A stretch of 17,770 nt of DNA from Tritrichomonas foetus (GCA_001839685.1 MLAK01001038.1:20085-37854), one strand, 5' to 3'. Counted from the stretch's first letter, positions 7,268 to 16,063 are shown. The notes: generated from the sequence alone by a model not told the origin. Numbers and translations: made by a program.

Positions 7268-8458
7268 ATGATTTTCCTTTTTTTATATTTTTCAACATCG
7301 AAATATCACAGCGATCAATGTGTTGCGCCGATTAAACTTCCAGTCCCTCTTGAAAACGGAACCTTACTTCAAGCCCAGGTTTTAATCCGACATGGATCGC
7401 GAACCCCAGGATCTGACTTTTTTGACTCTGGAAATGCCCAAGAGTGGCACTGCGATGAAAATGATGCCATTTCACCTCGTTTAAATCCTGCTCCGGTCAA
7501 TTTTTTCCGAAGTTATCATGACGAATTCGATAGCAGAATCATTCAATACAAACCGAGCTGCAGAGAAAAAGACCTCCTTACTTTAGGGATGCAGCAGCAT
7601 TTCGAACTTGGCCAAGAATTCAAGAAATTGTATCACGAAAAATTGGAGTTCATTCCAAAAAACATAAATCCATCATTTTTCTATGCAAGATCATCTGAAA
7701 CAGACAGGACACTTCGATCTGCCATTTCCTTCATCCAAGGAATGTTTCCGCCAGCAAGTCCGAATGAGATTATTCCAATCGTCACCGACAGTGAAGCAGC
7801 TGGACTTTTGCATCCTAAAGATTATTGGTGCCATGAATTAGAAGGTATTGTTCCCCATATGTATGAAACAGAACAATTTAAAGACTTTTTTTCTGAGTTC
7901 ACCAAAAAATTTAGAGATAGCTACCCGAAAGAAATATCTAAAAAATGGGAAACTAAAAAAGTCAAAAAATTCTGTTCATGGATTGTTATGACTCAATGCT
8001 CCAATCATGCAATTCCAAATAATATCACCCAAGAGCTCCAAGACAGCTGTTTAGATTTAGTGAATAACTATTTGTTTATGCAGCATGATAATGAAAAATA
8101 TCGAGGAGTTGGATCAGCACCTTTATTTAGGGAAATGTTTAGAATAGCTGATAACTTAATTTCTGAGGAAGAACCATACAAATTTATTGTTCTTAGTTCC
8201 CATGATACTGCTCTTGCGGCTTATTTAGCAACACTTGGCTATGATTATAAAAACAAACCACCAATTCCAGTTCGATCACACCTTGTTTTTGAATTATGGG
8301 AGATATCTGGAAGTATATATGCCAGATATGTTTTTAACGGTGAACCATTAAAAGTGAATTTCTTAGATAATGCAACATTATTCCCGTATTCTAAACTTAA
8401 AGGAGAGATGTCAAAGCTTGGGTTAATAAATCACTGTTTCATTCCTGAATGGAAATAA
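7268..8458 (+). CDS. histidine acid phosphatase, secreted or lysosomal
   Basis: Hydrolyses phosphomonoesters at acid pH through a phosphohistidine intermediate. The 396-aa length is normal for the eukaryotic acid phosphatase branch of the histidine phosphatase superfamily. A short hydrophobic N-terminus (MIFLFLYFSTS) looks like a signal peptide, pointing to lysosome/phagosome or secretion. The catalytic RHGSRTP is at 41-47 (nucleophile His42), and the distal HD pair is at 312-313 in VLSSHDTALAAYLATLG. A further conserved-type Arg is in YARSSETDRTLRSA (about 136-149). Several Cys residues (C18, those in EWHCDEN, PSCRE and KDYWCHE, and near the C-terminus) suggest disulfides. No C-terminal membrane segment or GPI-like tail is seen, so a soluble enzyme is likely. 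Substrate cannot be told from sequence; acid phosphatases and 2-phosphoxylose phosphatase are related. Confidence 0.92.
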   Translation: MIFLFLYFSTSKYHSDQCVAPIKLPVPLENGTLLQAQVLIRHGSRTPGSDFFDSGNAQEWHCDENDAISPRLNPAPVNFFRSYHDEFDSRIIQYKPSCREKDLLTLGMQQHFELGQEFKKLYHEKLEFIPKNINPSFFYARSSETDRTLRSAISFIQGMFPPASPNEIIPIVTDSEAAGLLHPKDYWCHELEGIVPHMYETEQFKDFFSEFTKKFRDSYPKEISKKWETKKVKKFCSWIVMTQCSNHAIPNNITQELQDSCLDLVNNYLFMQHDNEKYRGVGSAPLFREMFRIADNLISEEEPYKFIVLSSHDTALAAYLATLGYDYKNKPPIPVRSHLVFELWEISGSIYARYVFNGEPLKVNFLDNATLFPYSKLKGEMSKLGLINHCFIPEWK

Positions 8459-9128
8459 TTATGTCATACTCACACAAATAGAATAAATAATAAAGCGGCT
8501 TCTATTGTTATCTTGCTTTTTTCTTTTCGAACCGTCTTAAACATAATAGAAAATGATTTCTGGAAGATTAATAATAATTAAAAGTCTGGAAAGGAATTAT
8601 TATAGATTCTTATATGATTGTTTCTTATATGATTGTTACTTATATGATTGTTACTCACATCTCTTTCTATAATTTCTTGAAATATATTTCCTCAAGAATT
8701 AACGCCACACATTCATATACTATTCATCCCAATTAAATCTGAAGATATGCGAAATATGAGAACCCCAAATAATTCTATAATAGCAGTTTTCTAATATCTA
8801 TTATTTACCTTATGGGTCTCATCTGAAATTAACAATTTTGGTTCATGGTTATCTTGGTCGCCATGATTATATTATTACTTTATATATTTAGGTATTCTTA
8901 TCCGTTAAAATTATGAATGAGTGAAGAACATCAGCTCACTTCACAAAAGCCTCCCCTTCCACATTGAATCCTTGAAAAATTTTCCTGACTTTTCTGACAT
9001 TTGAATTTCACCTAAAGTTTCACCTATGAATCATATTAATTGGCCTTGTTATTGAAAAATTCAATTGGCCTCAAAAAGTCGGATATTTACTTCACTGAGC
9101 TCACTCTTCTCGTAATATCTCTTACGAT
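8459..9128. other. intergenic region, 670 bp
   Basis: AT-rich, with no gene seen on either strand. It holds the 15-bp tandem repeat at 8609-8653. TCACTCTTCTCG (from 9101), an approximate Inr, lies about 28 bases before the helicase ATG at 9129. Confidence 0.4.
8609..8653. repeat. 15-bp tandem repeat, three copies
   Basis: CTTATATGATTGTTT (8609-8623) is followed by two identical copies of CTTATATGATTGTTA (8624-8638 and 8639-8653); the first differs only in its last base. It is a simple non-coding minisatellite in the spacer after the phosphatase gene. Confidence 0.9.
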
Positions 9129-12100
9129 ATGAATGGGAACAAAATATTTCAAGAGGATGACGAGCCAAACCAAGGTGAATTTCGCAACAATAACGCAAAT
9201 AACAGACCAGGCGAAACAAATAATCACGATAACGAAAATTTTCCAAACAACAGACCGAATAACGAACCATCTCCTGGAGGAAATCGCTTCAACAACAATA
9301 GTAACGGTAACAATGACTGTAATTTTGGCAATAACGGCCCAAATGGCGGCCCTAACAGATTCGATAATTCGCGCGCTTTCGACGGGCCCAACAGGGGCTG
9401 GCAGAACGATGGACCAAATGGTTTCCAGGGTGGTCCCGACGACGGAATGAGGAGGTTCAACGATGGACCACCAAATCGATTTAATGACGGACCAAGCCGA
9501 TTCAACGATGGTCCAAACAGATTCAATGACGGACCAAACGGAAGGTGGAACGATGGACCCAGTTTTGGACCGAATAACTTCAACGACGGCCCAAATGACA
9601 GATTTGATAGACCACCAAACGGCCCACCTGGAAATTTCAACGACGGGCCTCCAAGAAACTTCAATGATGGACCAGGACCAAACTTCGGGCCAAATAATTT
9701 CCACGACGGACCCCCGCCTGGCAGATTCAGCGACGGGCCAGGGAATTTCAATGACGGGCCGCCTCCACCAAATGGACCACCAGGCAGGTTTAATGACGCG
9801 CCGCCTGGCCCTGGGAATTTCAATGAAGGGCCCCCAAGAAACTTCAATGATGGACCAGGGCCAAATAACCTCCATGATGGACCTCCTCGCGATCGATTTA
9901 ACGACGGCCCACCTGGAAATTTCTATGATCGACCTCCTCCGCCAAATGGGCCGCCTGGCAGGTTTAATGATGGACCTCCAGGACGCTTCAATAACGGCCC
10001 ACCTGGAAATTTCAATGATGGGCCGCCAAGGAACTTCAACGGTCCACCAGGCAGCTTCAATGATGGGCCACCAGGCAGGTTTAATGACGGGCCTGGCAAC
10101 TTTCAAGACAGATATAATGGTGGGCCTCCCGGTCGCTTCAACGACGGGCCAGGAAGATTCGACTGGCGACCAGCAAACTTTAATGATGGTCCACCTGGAA
10201 GATTCTCTGACGGCCCAGGCCCAGGAAACTTCAATGATGGACCTCCAAGGAACTTCAACGGTCCTCCAGGCAACTTCAATGATGGACCGCCTGGAAGATT
10301 CTTTGATGGTCCAGGCCCAGGAAACTTCAACGATGGACCACCAGGCTGCTTCAATGACGGACCTGGAAGATTTGACGGACCTCCAGGGAACTTCAATGAT
10401 TACCCTCCAGGAAACTTTAATGATGGACCTGGACCAGGCCGATTTAATGATGGACCAGGACCAGGAGGATTTGACGGTCCACCAGGCAACAATTTCAACA
10501 ATGGACCCTCTGGAAGATTCTTTGACGGTCCAGGCCCAGGAAACTTTAATGACGGACCTCCAAGAAACTTCAACGATGGACCGCCAGGAAACTTTAATGA
10601 CGGACCTGGAAGATTCGATGGACCTCCAGGGAACTTCAATGATTATCCTCCAGGAAACTTTAATGATGGACCTGGACCAGGCCGATTTAATGATGGACCA
10701 GGAGGATTTGACGGTCCACCAGGAAACTTTAATGATGGTCCTGGAAACTTTAATGACAGTAATAACAACAACAATGACAATGATAATAATTCTGCGAATG
10801 TCCCACGTTCTAACTATGACATGGATTCTCTCAACGCCGAACTCAGCACCCTTGGTGCACCAGAAAAGTTTGCTGTGAAAAAATTGAATCATCCTTGTCG
10901 CCCTGAAAGTACTGAGCGTTCTGATGAAGAAGTACAAAAATACTGTAATGAAAAAGGTATCAGAATGCTTGCTTCAGAAATTCCAAAGCCGATTTTTGAC
11001 TTTAATGAAGCAATCCTTCCTGAAGAGATCCACCAAACTTTCGAAAAGAAAGGATGGAGAATTCCAACACCAATCCAATCTGTCGCACTTCCAATAATCC
11101 TCATGGGAAGAGACATGGTTGGTGTTGCTGAAACAGGTTCTGGAAAAACTGCAGCCTACGTAATTCCTGCACTTATTCACTCTGCAACTCAACAAGAAGC
11201 CGGTATAAAACCACCTTATGCTCTCATTCTTTGTCCAACGCGAGAACTTGCACTTCAAGTTGGTGAAGTAGTTCGTGAATTTTCGAATTATAGATCATTC
11301 AATGTAGCTACTCTTTTTGGAGGATCAGGAAATAGAAGGGGGCAAATTGCAGAATGCCAGAAAAATCCAGAAATTGTCATTGCTACACCAGGAAGACTAC
11401 TTGATCTCACACGAAGCAAACTTGTGAACCTTTCCAACATCACTTATTTGGTTATTGATGAAGCAGACAGAATGCTTGAACAAGGCTTTGAAGCGAATCT
11501 AAGAACTGTTGTTGGACTTATTCAAGAAGATCGACATACTTTGATGTTTAGTGCAACATGGCCTAAAGAAGTCAGAGAACTTGCAAAAGACTTCTTAAAC
11601 GATTTTGTTTATGTTGTTATTGGTGCTAGTGAACTTACAATTAAAGCAAACATTAGACAACTTTTTGAAAAAGTTGATGATCCTTATTATGAGAGTGCTG
11701 GTCTTTTGACAAAAATAGTTAAAAGATTTTTTGATGAGAATCCTGAGCATATCAAAATCCTTGTTTTTGTATCAAAGAAAAGAGATGTTAATGATATTTG
11801 CAATAATTTAAGAAACAAACATGGTATTGAATCTGAAGCCCTTCATGGCGATATGGAACAGGATAGAAGAAACTTTGTATTTGATAAATTCAAGAAATCC
11901 AAGAAAATGGTACTTGTTGCAACTGATCTTGCTTCAAGGGGACTCGATATTGTTGATATTGATTATGTCATCAATTACAATTTACCGAATAGAATCGAAG
12001 ATTACATTCATCGGATTGGAAGAACAGCAAGAAATGATAACGGAGGTACATCAATTTCATTCTTCAGTCCAAATGATAAAAAACTTTCTCGGAAATTAGT

Positions 12101-12218
12101 GAAGATTCTAAAGAAAGTAGAGCAACCAGTTCCCGATTGGCTTGAAGACATTGCAAATAATACGTCTACAGATGCTTACCGAGACTCCAAACAAAGAAAT
12201 TCAAGATATCGACACTGA
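9129..12218 (+). CDS. DEAD-box ATP-dependent RNA helicase (DDX5/Dbp2 type) with an N-terminal FNDGPPG-repeat tail
   Basis: An ATP-dependent RNA-unwinding enzyme, expected in nuclear RNA processing, mRNP remodelling or ribosome assembly. The C-terminal ~450 residues carry the full helicase core: Q motif in GWRIPTPIQS (about 642-651), motif I AETGSGKT (667-674), PTRELALQ, TPGRL, motif II DEAD (777-780), motif III SAT (808-810) inside MFSATWPKEVRELA, motif V ATDLASRGLD and motif VI HRIGRTAR (961-968). The SATWPKEVR block points to the DDX5/17/Dbp2 subfamily. The N-terminal ~550 residues are disordered: Asn/Gly-rich (1-90), then a degenerate FNDGPPG(N/R) repeat (about 92-545) with about thirty exact NDGP copies. 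Dbp2-type tails are normally short and RGG-rich; here RGG is absent, so the tail is unusual in length and type. Total length 1029 aa against about 550-700 usual. The repeat DNA is much richer in G+C than its surroundings. Confidence 0.95.
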   Translation: MNGNKIFQEDDEPNQGEFRNNNANNRPGETNNHDNENFPNNRPNNEPSPGGNRFNNNSNGNNDCNFGNNGPNGGPNRFDNSRAFDGPNRGWQNDGPNGFQGGPDDGMRRFNDGPPNRFNDGPSRFNDGPNRFNDGPNGRWNDGPSFGPNNFNDGPNDRFDRPPNGPPGNFNDGPPRNFNDGPGPNFGPNNFHDGPPPGRFSDGPGNFNDGPPPPNGPPGRFNDAPPGPGNFNEGPPRNFNDGPGPNNLHDGPPRDRFNDGPPGNFYDRPPPPNGPPGRFNDGPPGRFNNGPPGNFNDGPPRNFNGPPGSFNDGPPGRFNDGPGNFQDRYNGGPPGRFNDGPGRFDWRPANFNDGPPGRFSDGPGPGNFNDGPPRNFNGPPGNFNDGPPGRFFDGPGPGNFNDGPPGCFNDGPGRFDGPPGNFNDYPPGNFNDGPGPGRFNDGPGPGGFDGPPGNNFNNGPSGRFFDGPGPGNFNDGPPRNFNDGPPGNFNDGPGRFDGPPGNFNDYPPGNFNDGPGPGRFNDGPGGFDGPPGNFNDGPGNFNDSNNNNNDNDNNSANVPRSNYDMDSLNAELSTLGAPEKFAVKKLNHPCRPESTERSDEEVQKYCNEKGIRMLASEIPKPIFDFNEAILPEEIHQTFEKKGWRIPTPIQSVALPIILMGRDMVGVAETGSGKTAAYVIPALIHSATQQEAGIKPPYALILCPTRELALQVGEVVREFSNYRSFNVATLFGGSGNRRGQIAECQKNPEIVIATPGRLLDLTRSKLVNLSNITYLVIDEADRMLEQGFEANLRTVVGLIQEDRHTLMFSATWPKEVRELAKDFLNDFVYVVIGASELTIKANIRQLFEKVDDPYYESAGLLTKIVKRFFDENPEHIKILVFVSKKRDVNDICNNLRNKHGIESEALHGDMEQDRRNFVFDKFKKSKKMVLVATDLASRGLDIVDIDYVINYNLPNRIEDYIHRIGRTARNDNGGTSISFFSPNDKKLSRKLVKILKKVEQPVPDWLEDIANNTSTDAYRDSKQRNSRYRH
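9405..10758 (+). repeat. coding repeat tract (FNDGPPG units) of the helicase tail
   Basis: Degenerate short repeats encode variants of Phe-Asn-Asp-Gly-Pro-(Pro/Gly)-Gly-(Asn/Arg). Variants include HDGP, SDGP, FDGP, NNGP and NDYP. Synonymous bases differ between copies (GGA/GGC/GGG, CCA/CCG/CCT), so selection or recombination has kept the peptide while the DNA drifted. The tract is rich in G+C and lacks stops in several frames, which produces long false ORFs on both strands. Confidence 0.9.
10292..10726 (+). repeat. two tandem ~200-bp segments within the helicase repeat
   Basis: A block starting TGGAAGATTCTTTGA at 10292 recurs at 10511 (offset 219 bp). Both copies encode RFFDGPGPGNFNDGPP, later RFDGPPGNFNDYPPGNF and GRFNDGPG, and end in GGFDGPPGN (10490 and 10726). 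The second copy has an extra FNDGPPGN-type unit. This is a recent in-frame segmental duplication on top of the older short repeat. Confidence 0.8.
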
Positions 12219-12668
12219 TTGTTTCCTTTTTTCATAAAACATATGAATGAATGTCAATAATATTAATAAAAATTTGTTAATTTCACCATTTTCAACCTTT
12301 AGTATAAAGAAAATGAAAGTTCTGTTGACATGACATTATCCAAAAAAACTAGAAGTCAACTAATTGAATGATAGAAATTCGGACATTAAATCTCTGAATC
12401 ATGTGAAATTTTACAGAATATTGGATTATTATTACATTAAAATGTTAACCTTATCTGCAACAGTGATGTTGATGATGATATTGGTGATTAATTTGACAAT
12501 AATTTTGTAAGGAACGAAGATGTGATATGACCATTAACTTATTCAAAAACTGGAGAAAGATTGTCAATTACTACTTTTTCCGTGTTTATATGGTCTATAA
12601 TTCTGAAGATATGACCATTTAAACACGGGAAAAGTTGATAGATAAATCAATTAATTTGTGGGAAAAAA
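12219..12668. other. intergenic region, 450 bp
   Basis: AT-rich spacer between the helicase and MEMO genes, without a gene. Its 3' part carries a long inverted repeat (12576-12633), and GATATGACCATT occurs twice (12524-12535 and 12608-12619). Confidence 0.5.
12576..12633. repeat. 20-bp near-perfect inverted repeat upstream of the MEMO gene
   Basis: The left arm TTTTCCGTGTTTATATGGTC (12576-12595) and the right arm 12613-12633 (GACCATTTAAACACGGGAAAA) are reverse complements apart from one mismatch and one extra base. They enclose a 17-base loop. The right arm ends 35 bp before the MEMO ATG. In RNA it would fold to a strong hairpin; in DNA it could be a two-sided binding site or a short element's inverted ends. 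Confidence 0.8.
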
Positions 12669-13523
12669 ATGCTCCGCGCTACACATATGAATTCATGGTA
12701 CCCATCGGGCCAACAACTCGACAATATGCTTAAGGAAGCCTATGATGAAGCCAAAGTTGTTTCCGGATCAGGAAAAGTCAAATCGGTAATTGTTCCACAT
12801 GCCGGCTACAGATTTTGTGTCAAAACTTCAATGAACGCATTCAAAAACGTCGATCCGTCAACAATCAACAGAGTTTTCGTTCTTGGGCCTTCTCATCAAA
12901 TTCCGATATCGAATTGCACAATCGCCGACGCAGCTACAGCAGAAACGCCCTATGGCGAAATTCCATTCGACACGGAGGCATGCAACGCCCTTACATCGAA
13001 GTTTCCTAAGCTCTTCAAAAAGCTCGATCGTGACACGGCATCGATTGAGCACTCAATGGAAATGGAGTTTCCTCTCTTGAAGTACATTTTCAAAGAGAAG
13101 CCGTTTACTCTCGTTCCAATAATGGTTGGCCAACTTTCGCCAAATCAGATAATCGAAACAGCAGAGGCCTTGAAACCATTCATTAATGACGCAAATACGC
13201 TGCTGGTGATTTCAAGTGACTTCTGTCATTGGGGAGCCCGCTTTGGCTACACCTACTTGCCGGACATGGATGGCCAAATATTTGAAAAGATCAGGAAGCT
13301 TGACCATGATGGAGCAGAAATGATAGCGAGCGGCGAGCCAGAAAAGTTCGAAAATTACCTGAAAAAAACGAAAAATACAATTTGTGGGAGAACTGCAATC
13401 CTGATTATGATGAATATCTTCCAAGGAAAGCATGCTGAGTTCCTCCACTATTCCCAGTCTTCTGAAGTTGTTTCTAAGCATGACACAAGCGTGTCTTACT
13501 TTTCGGCAATCTTACGTGGATAA
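12669..13523 (+). CDS. MEMO1: MEMO1-family protein
   Basis: Homologue of human MEMO1 (about 297 aa; 284 here), a class III extradiol dioxygenase-like fold protein linked in animals to ErbB2-driven motility, redox control and copper/iron binding. The family pattern runs the full length: N-terminal HMNSWYPSG, VPHAGY with His44 (metal-site His49 in human), VFVLGPSH with His76 (His81 in human), TPYGEIPFD, EHSMEMEFPLL, LVISSDFCHWGARF, and NTICGR with Cys239 (Cys244 in human). All three recognised metal-site residues are kept, so metal binding is likely preserved. No signal peptide or membrane span; cytosolic. The ATG at 12669 aligns with the family N-terminus. The human-numbered equivalences are from memory. 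What MEMO does in a protist is not known to me. Confidence 0.93.
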   Translation: MLRATHMNSWYPSGQQLDNMLKEAYDEAKVVSGSGKVKSVIVPHAGYRFCVKTSMNAFKNVDPSTINRVFVLGPSHQIPISNCTIADAATAETPYGEIPFDTEACNALTSKFPKLFKKLDRDTASIEHSMEMEFPLLKYIFKEKPFTLVPIMVGQLSPNQIIETAEALKPFINDANTLLVISSDFCHWGARFGYTYLPDMDGQIFEKIRKLDHDGAEMIASGEPEKFENYLKKTKNTICGRTAILIMMNIFQGKHAEFLHYSQSSEVVSKHDTSVSYFSAILRG

Positions 13524-13664
13524 TTTTTTTTTTAAAGTTTAAAATGATGAAAAAAATAAAATATGTTTTGGCTAGGGATTGGATGTTTCATGATTCTATA
13601 TAACTAAACAATCAAGAATGCATTAAGAAAGCCAATATATTTGACATTCACTAAAAAAAAAAAT

Positions 13665-13672
13665 TAAAAAAG
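13665..13672 (-). terminator. oligo-T terminator of the tRNA gene
   Basis: On the minus strand, just past the tRNA 3' end, there is a run of six T (13671 to 13666), followed further on by a longer T run. T runs of this kind end RNA polymerase III transcription. Confidence 0.7.
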
Positions 13673-13675
13673 ATT

Positions 13676-13747
13676 GGGGCGATTCGGGAATCGAACCCGA
13701 GACCTCTCGCACCCAAAGCGAGAATCATGCCACTAGACCAATCACCC
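13676..13747 (-). tRNA. tRNA-Pro (anticodon UGG)
   Basis: A 72-nt cloverleaf on the minus strand. The acceptor stem pairs GGGTGAT (5') with ATCGCCC plus discriminator C (one T-G wobble). The D-arm contains GGTCTAGTGGCAT, which also serves as the A box. The anticodon stem CTCGC/GCGAG closes the loop TTTGGGT with anticodon TGG, reading CCA proline codons. The T-arm CGGGTTCGATTCCCG is the B box. No intron and no encoded CCA, as expected for a eukaryotic nuclear gene. It resembles other eukaryotic tRNA-Pro genes closely. Confidence 0.97.
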
Positions 13748-13836
13748 TTCTAAGTATCTTTCTCCATCATATTATACATTCAATTTTGCCAACATGGAAA
13801 ATTCATGTCTTAAATTTTTTCATTTTACAGCTCTCG

Positions 13837-14955
13837 ATGATTTTATTCCCATTATTATTTTATTTTAATGGGTGCTACAGTTCCCCCAATAACGACTGCC
13901 AAATCATTGAAGATCAAACAATTAATTCTCGCCTCATTTTGAATCCATCTTCCGATTTTTGCATAAAAATCAAAAATTGCATTTTTCACAACATCGAATG
14001 CGATATTTTCGACAATGGTGGTGCCATTTCTGTTTCCCATAATTTGACAACCCTCACAATCCAAGAATCTCTATTTACATTCTGTAATTGTTTTCAAAGG
14101 AAAGGGGGCGCCCTATTCTATCAGCTCAAAAACGCTACAATCGACAGATGTTGCGCATTTTGTTGCTTTTCTATTTACGGACTCTTTTCTGAAGGCGTTA
14201 CGTCAGATTTTCAATATGTGAATCTGTCAACCATCACAGGATGTAACACAAATGATGCCAAATTTTCTTGTGCTGTAATGAATACCATTGGCGGCACTCA
14301 AATCCTCAGAAACATTAACTCGTCAATGAATAATATGAATACTTTTGGTGCAGCTGGAATTTCTGTCATGTCGAATGAACTTTCTTTGTCTTTTTGTAGC
14401 TTTTCTGAAAACATTGGTGAATCGATAATCAACATAAACTATGATGCTTCACCAACGTTCTTCATTCGATCACTTGAGAAAATTAATGTTTATAATAATA
14501 CTATTCGTACAGATAGTTATATTTCTCAAGCAGTTGTTAATATTTTTACATATAATGTTACAATATCAGATGCAATTTTCGTTGAAAATTCAGCCGATAA
14601 TGAAAATAAAACATTCACATTTTATGAAGCTCGAACAGTTAAATCATTAATCATTGGCTGTATTTTCGACAATTTTAAGACAAAATTTTCAATGAATACG
14701 CAAAATTGCATATTTGACACAGTTGCTCCAACTTATAATATTCAATTTTTGAATACACAAATGTGTAACATCCTGCCAAGTGAACCAAGTTCTAAAAATA
14801 CAATTATCATTGTTTCATCTGCTGTTGGTGGAGCACTTTTACTCACAATTGTTATAATTGCCATCTTTTTGGTGATAAAACGACGTAAAAACAAAATAAT
14901 AACAACTGTAATAGATGATCGATATTTATTAGATAATAATAAGGATGTTGTGTGA
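13837..14955 (+). CDS. type I membrane surface protein with Pmp-like GGA motifs (predicted beta-helix)
   Basis: A 372-aa protein with a signal peptide (MILFPLLFYFNGCYSS), a Cys-rich extracellular region (about 20-320), one membrane span (about 324-347, with VGGALLLTIVIIAIFLV) and a 25-residue basic cytoplasmic tail starting KRRKNK. The ectodomain has repeated short beta-strand-like units with GGA motifs (61-63, 90-92), CIF/CSF turns and NxS/T sites. This fits right-handed beta-helix or polymorphic-membrane-protein-like surface proteins, a large family in trichomonads; no partner is evident. Start: the frame is open upstream, but 13837 is its first ATG and gives a proper signal peptide. An ATG in another frame at 13794 opens a 24-codon ORF that overlaps this start. 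Adhesion is the usual suggestion for the family, not shown here. Confidence 0.8.
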   Translation: MILFPLLFYFNGCYSSPNNDCQIIEDQTINSRLILNPSSDFCIKIKNCIFHNIECDIFDNGGAISVSHNLTTLTIQESLFTFCNCFQRKGGALFYQLKNATIDRCCAFCCFSIYGLFSEGVTSDFQYVNLSTITGCNTNDAKFSCAVMNTIGGTQILRNINSSMNNMNTFGAAGISVMSNELSLSFCSFSENIGESIININYDASPTFFIRSLEKINVYNNTIRTDSYISQAVVNIFTYNVTISDAIFVENSADNENKTFTFYEARTVKSLIIGCIFDNFKTKFSMNTQNCIFDTVAPTYNIQFLNTQMCNILPSEPSSKNTIIIVSSAVGGALLLTIVIIAIFLVIKRRKNKIITTVIDDRYLLDNNKDVV

Positions 14956-15199
14956 GCGTTCTGATAATTTGAAATTTCTCTTTTTTCTTTTTTGTTTTTC
15001 GGGAATAAAAATAAAACTGACTTTAAAATTTATTATTTCTATTGTATGAGTGCATTTCTTTAATAATTACTAACTAATTACTATATTTATTGGATTAAGA
15101 AAAGACCAACGAGTTTGATGCATTTATCAATTTTTTTATTTTTCATCAAACCAAATGATGAGATTCATTTCATCGAGAAGAATATTTTATAAATGATAT

Positions 15200-15256
15200 A
15201 TTTATGACCTTTCAAAGTGGAAAATAGTCGAATTTATGACCTTTCCAAATGGAAAA
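15200..15256. repeat. 25-bp direct repeat, two copies 32 bp apart
   Basis: ATTTATGACCTTTCaAAgTGGAAAA (15200-15224) recurs as ATTTATGACCTTTCcAAaTGGAAAA (15232-15256) with two mismatches. The start-to-start spacing of 32 bp is about three helical turns. The second copy's TTTCCAAATGGAAA is nearly palindromic. They could be paired protein-binding sites or a remnant of a short tandem duplication. Confidence 0.75.
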
Positions 15257-15424
15257 AATATAAAAAATATTTTATTCACATAATTGCGTGGAAAAAAGGC
15301 TTTCCAGAATTGCATAAATCGAAGAAGTTAAAGTAATTCTATGTATTAGCTTATCCAGTTGTTTAGAAAGAAAAAGATTCTGTGAATTATCACTCCAAAA
15401 AAACTTTTTACTAATCAAGAAAAT

Positions 15425-15452
15425 ACTTTGCATGTACATCCATATGCAAAGT
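15425..15452. repeat. perfect 9-bp inverted repeat
   Basis: ACTTTGCAT (15425-15433) and ATGCAAAGT (15444-15452) flank a 10-base spacer. It is short enough to occur by chance in AT-rich DNA and is not followed by a T run, so it is not a Pol III terminator. Confidence 0.6.
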
Positions 15453-16063
15453 CACTTAATTATAAGCCAAAATCTCTGTTGTTATTGGATTGAGAAAAGA
15501 ATATGTCACTTGTGCAATTTTTCACAATTTTTTCATCACAAGATTTGAAAAAGTGATTTGATAACTTTATTAGATTTTCTGATGAGGATTCAATGATTGA
15601 TCGATAATTCTCATAAAAGAGAAATGAATTTGATAGAATTTTATTTTATTTATTTTCGAGAAAATTAAACTATGGAAGCTTCTAAATCTTTCAATCTCAT
15701 AAATTGGAGAAATTTAAAATTGTTCCTTACATTTTTAGAAAGATAAGATCCATAAAAATATAAACTATCATATGATCAAAAACCAAGAAACTCCTCGGTT
15801 AACTTTGGTTCGAAATTCAATAGCTTTATTATTGAATTAATTTTTATCGTCCATCATTCAAATCACTTCTTTAATCTTCATTCAATTAGCCCAAACAATC
15901 AACTTTTCATCACAAAAGCTGTTTCAAAAATAATATATTGAAATAATTCTGATAAAAGTCAATTTTGAAGAACAAATCATAAATTGAGTTGTAAAAATAA
16001 AAATGATTTCAAAAAGGTCAATTATCATGGCGAAAATATCAACAAATCGAAGGTAACAACACT

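Noticed and set aside
9463..10878. 471-codon plus-strand open frame in another phase of the same repeat
   Set aside because: Same cause; low-complexity Met/Asp/Thr/Gln peptide, ending where the repeat ends.
9087..10937. 616-codon open frame antisense to the helicase repeat
   Set aside because: It is a shadow of the repeat: GC-rich units lacking stops in other frames give a monotonous Trp/Ser/Ile/Val peptide with no domain. The plus-strand frame continues into a genuine helicase.
13786..13836. Surface-protein start at TTG 13786
   Set aside because: A non-ATG start is not expected in a eukaryotic nuclear gene; ATG 13837 gives a standard signal peptide.
13801..13836. ATTTTACAG before the surface-protein ATG as an intron 3' end
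   Set aside because: No matching GTATGT-type donor or conserved ACTAAC-type branch sequence nearby.
15807..15817. GGTTCGAAATT resembling a tRNA B box
   Set aside because: No A box, acceptor stem or T run fits around it.
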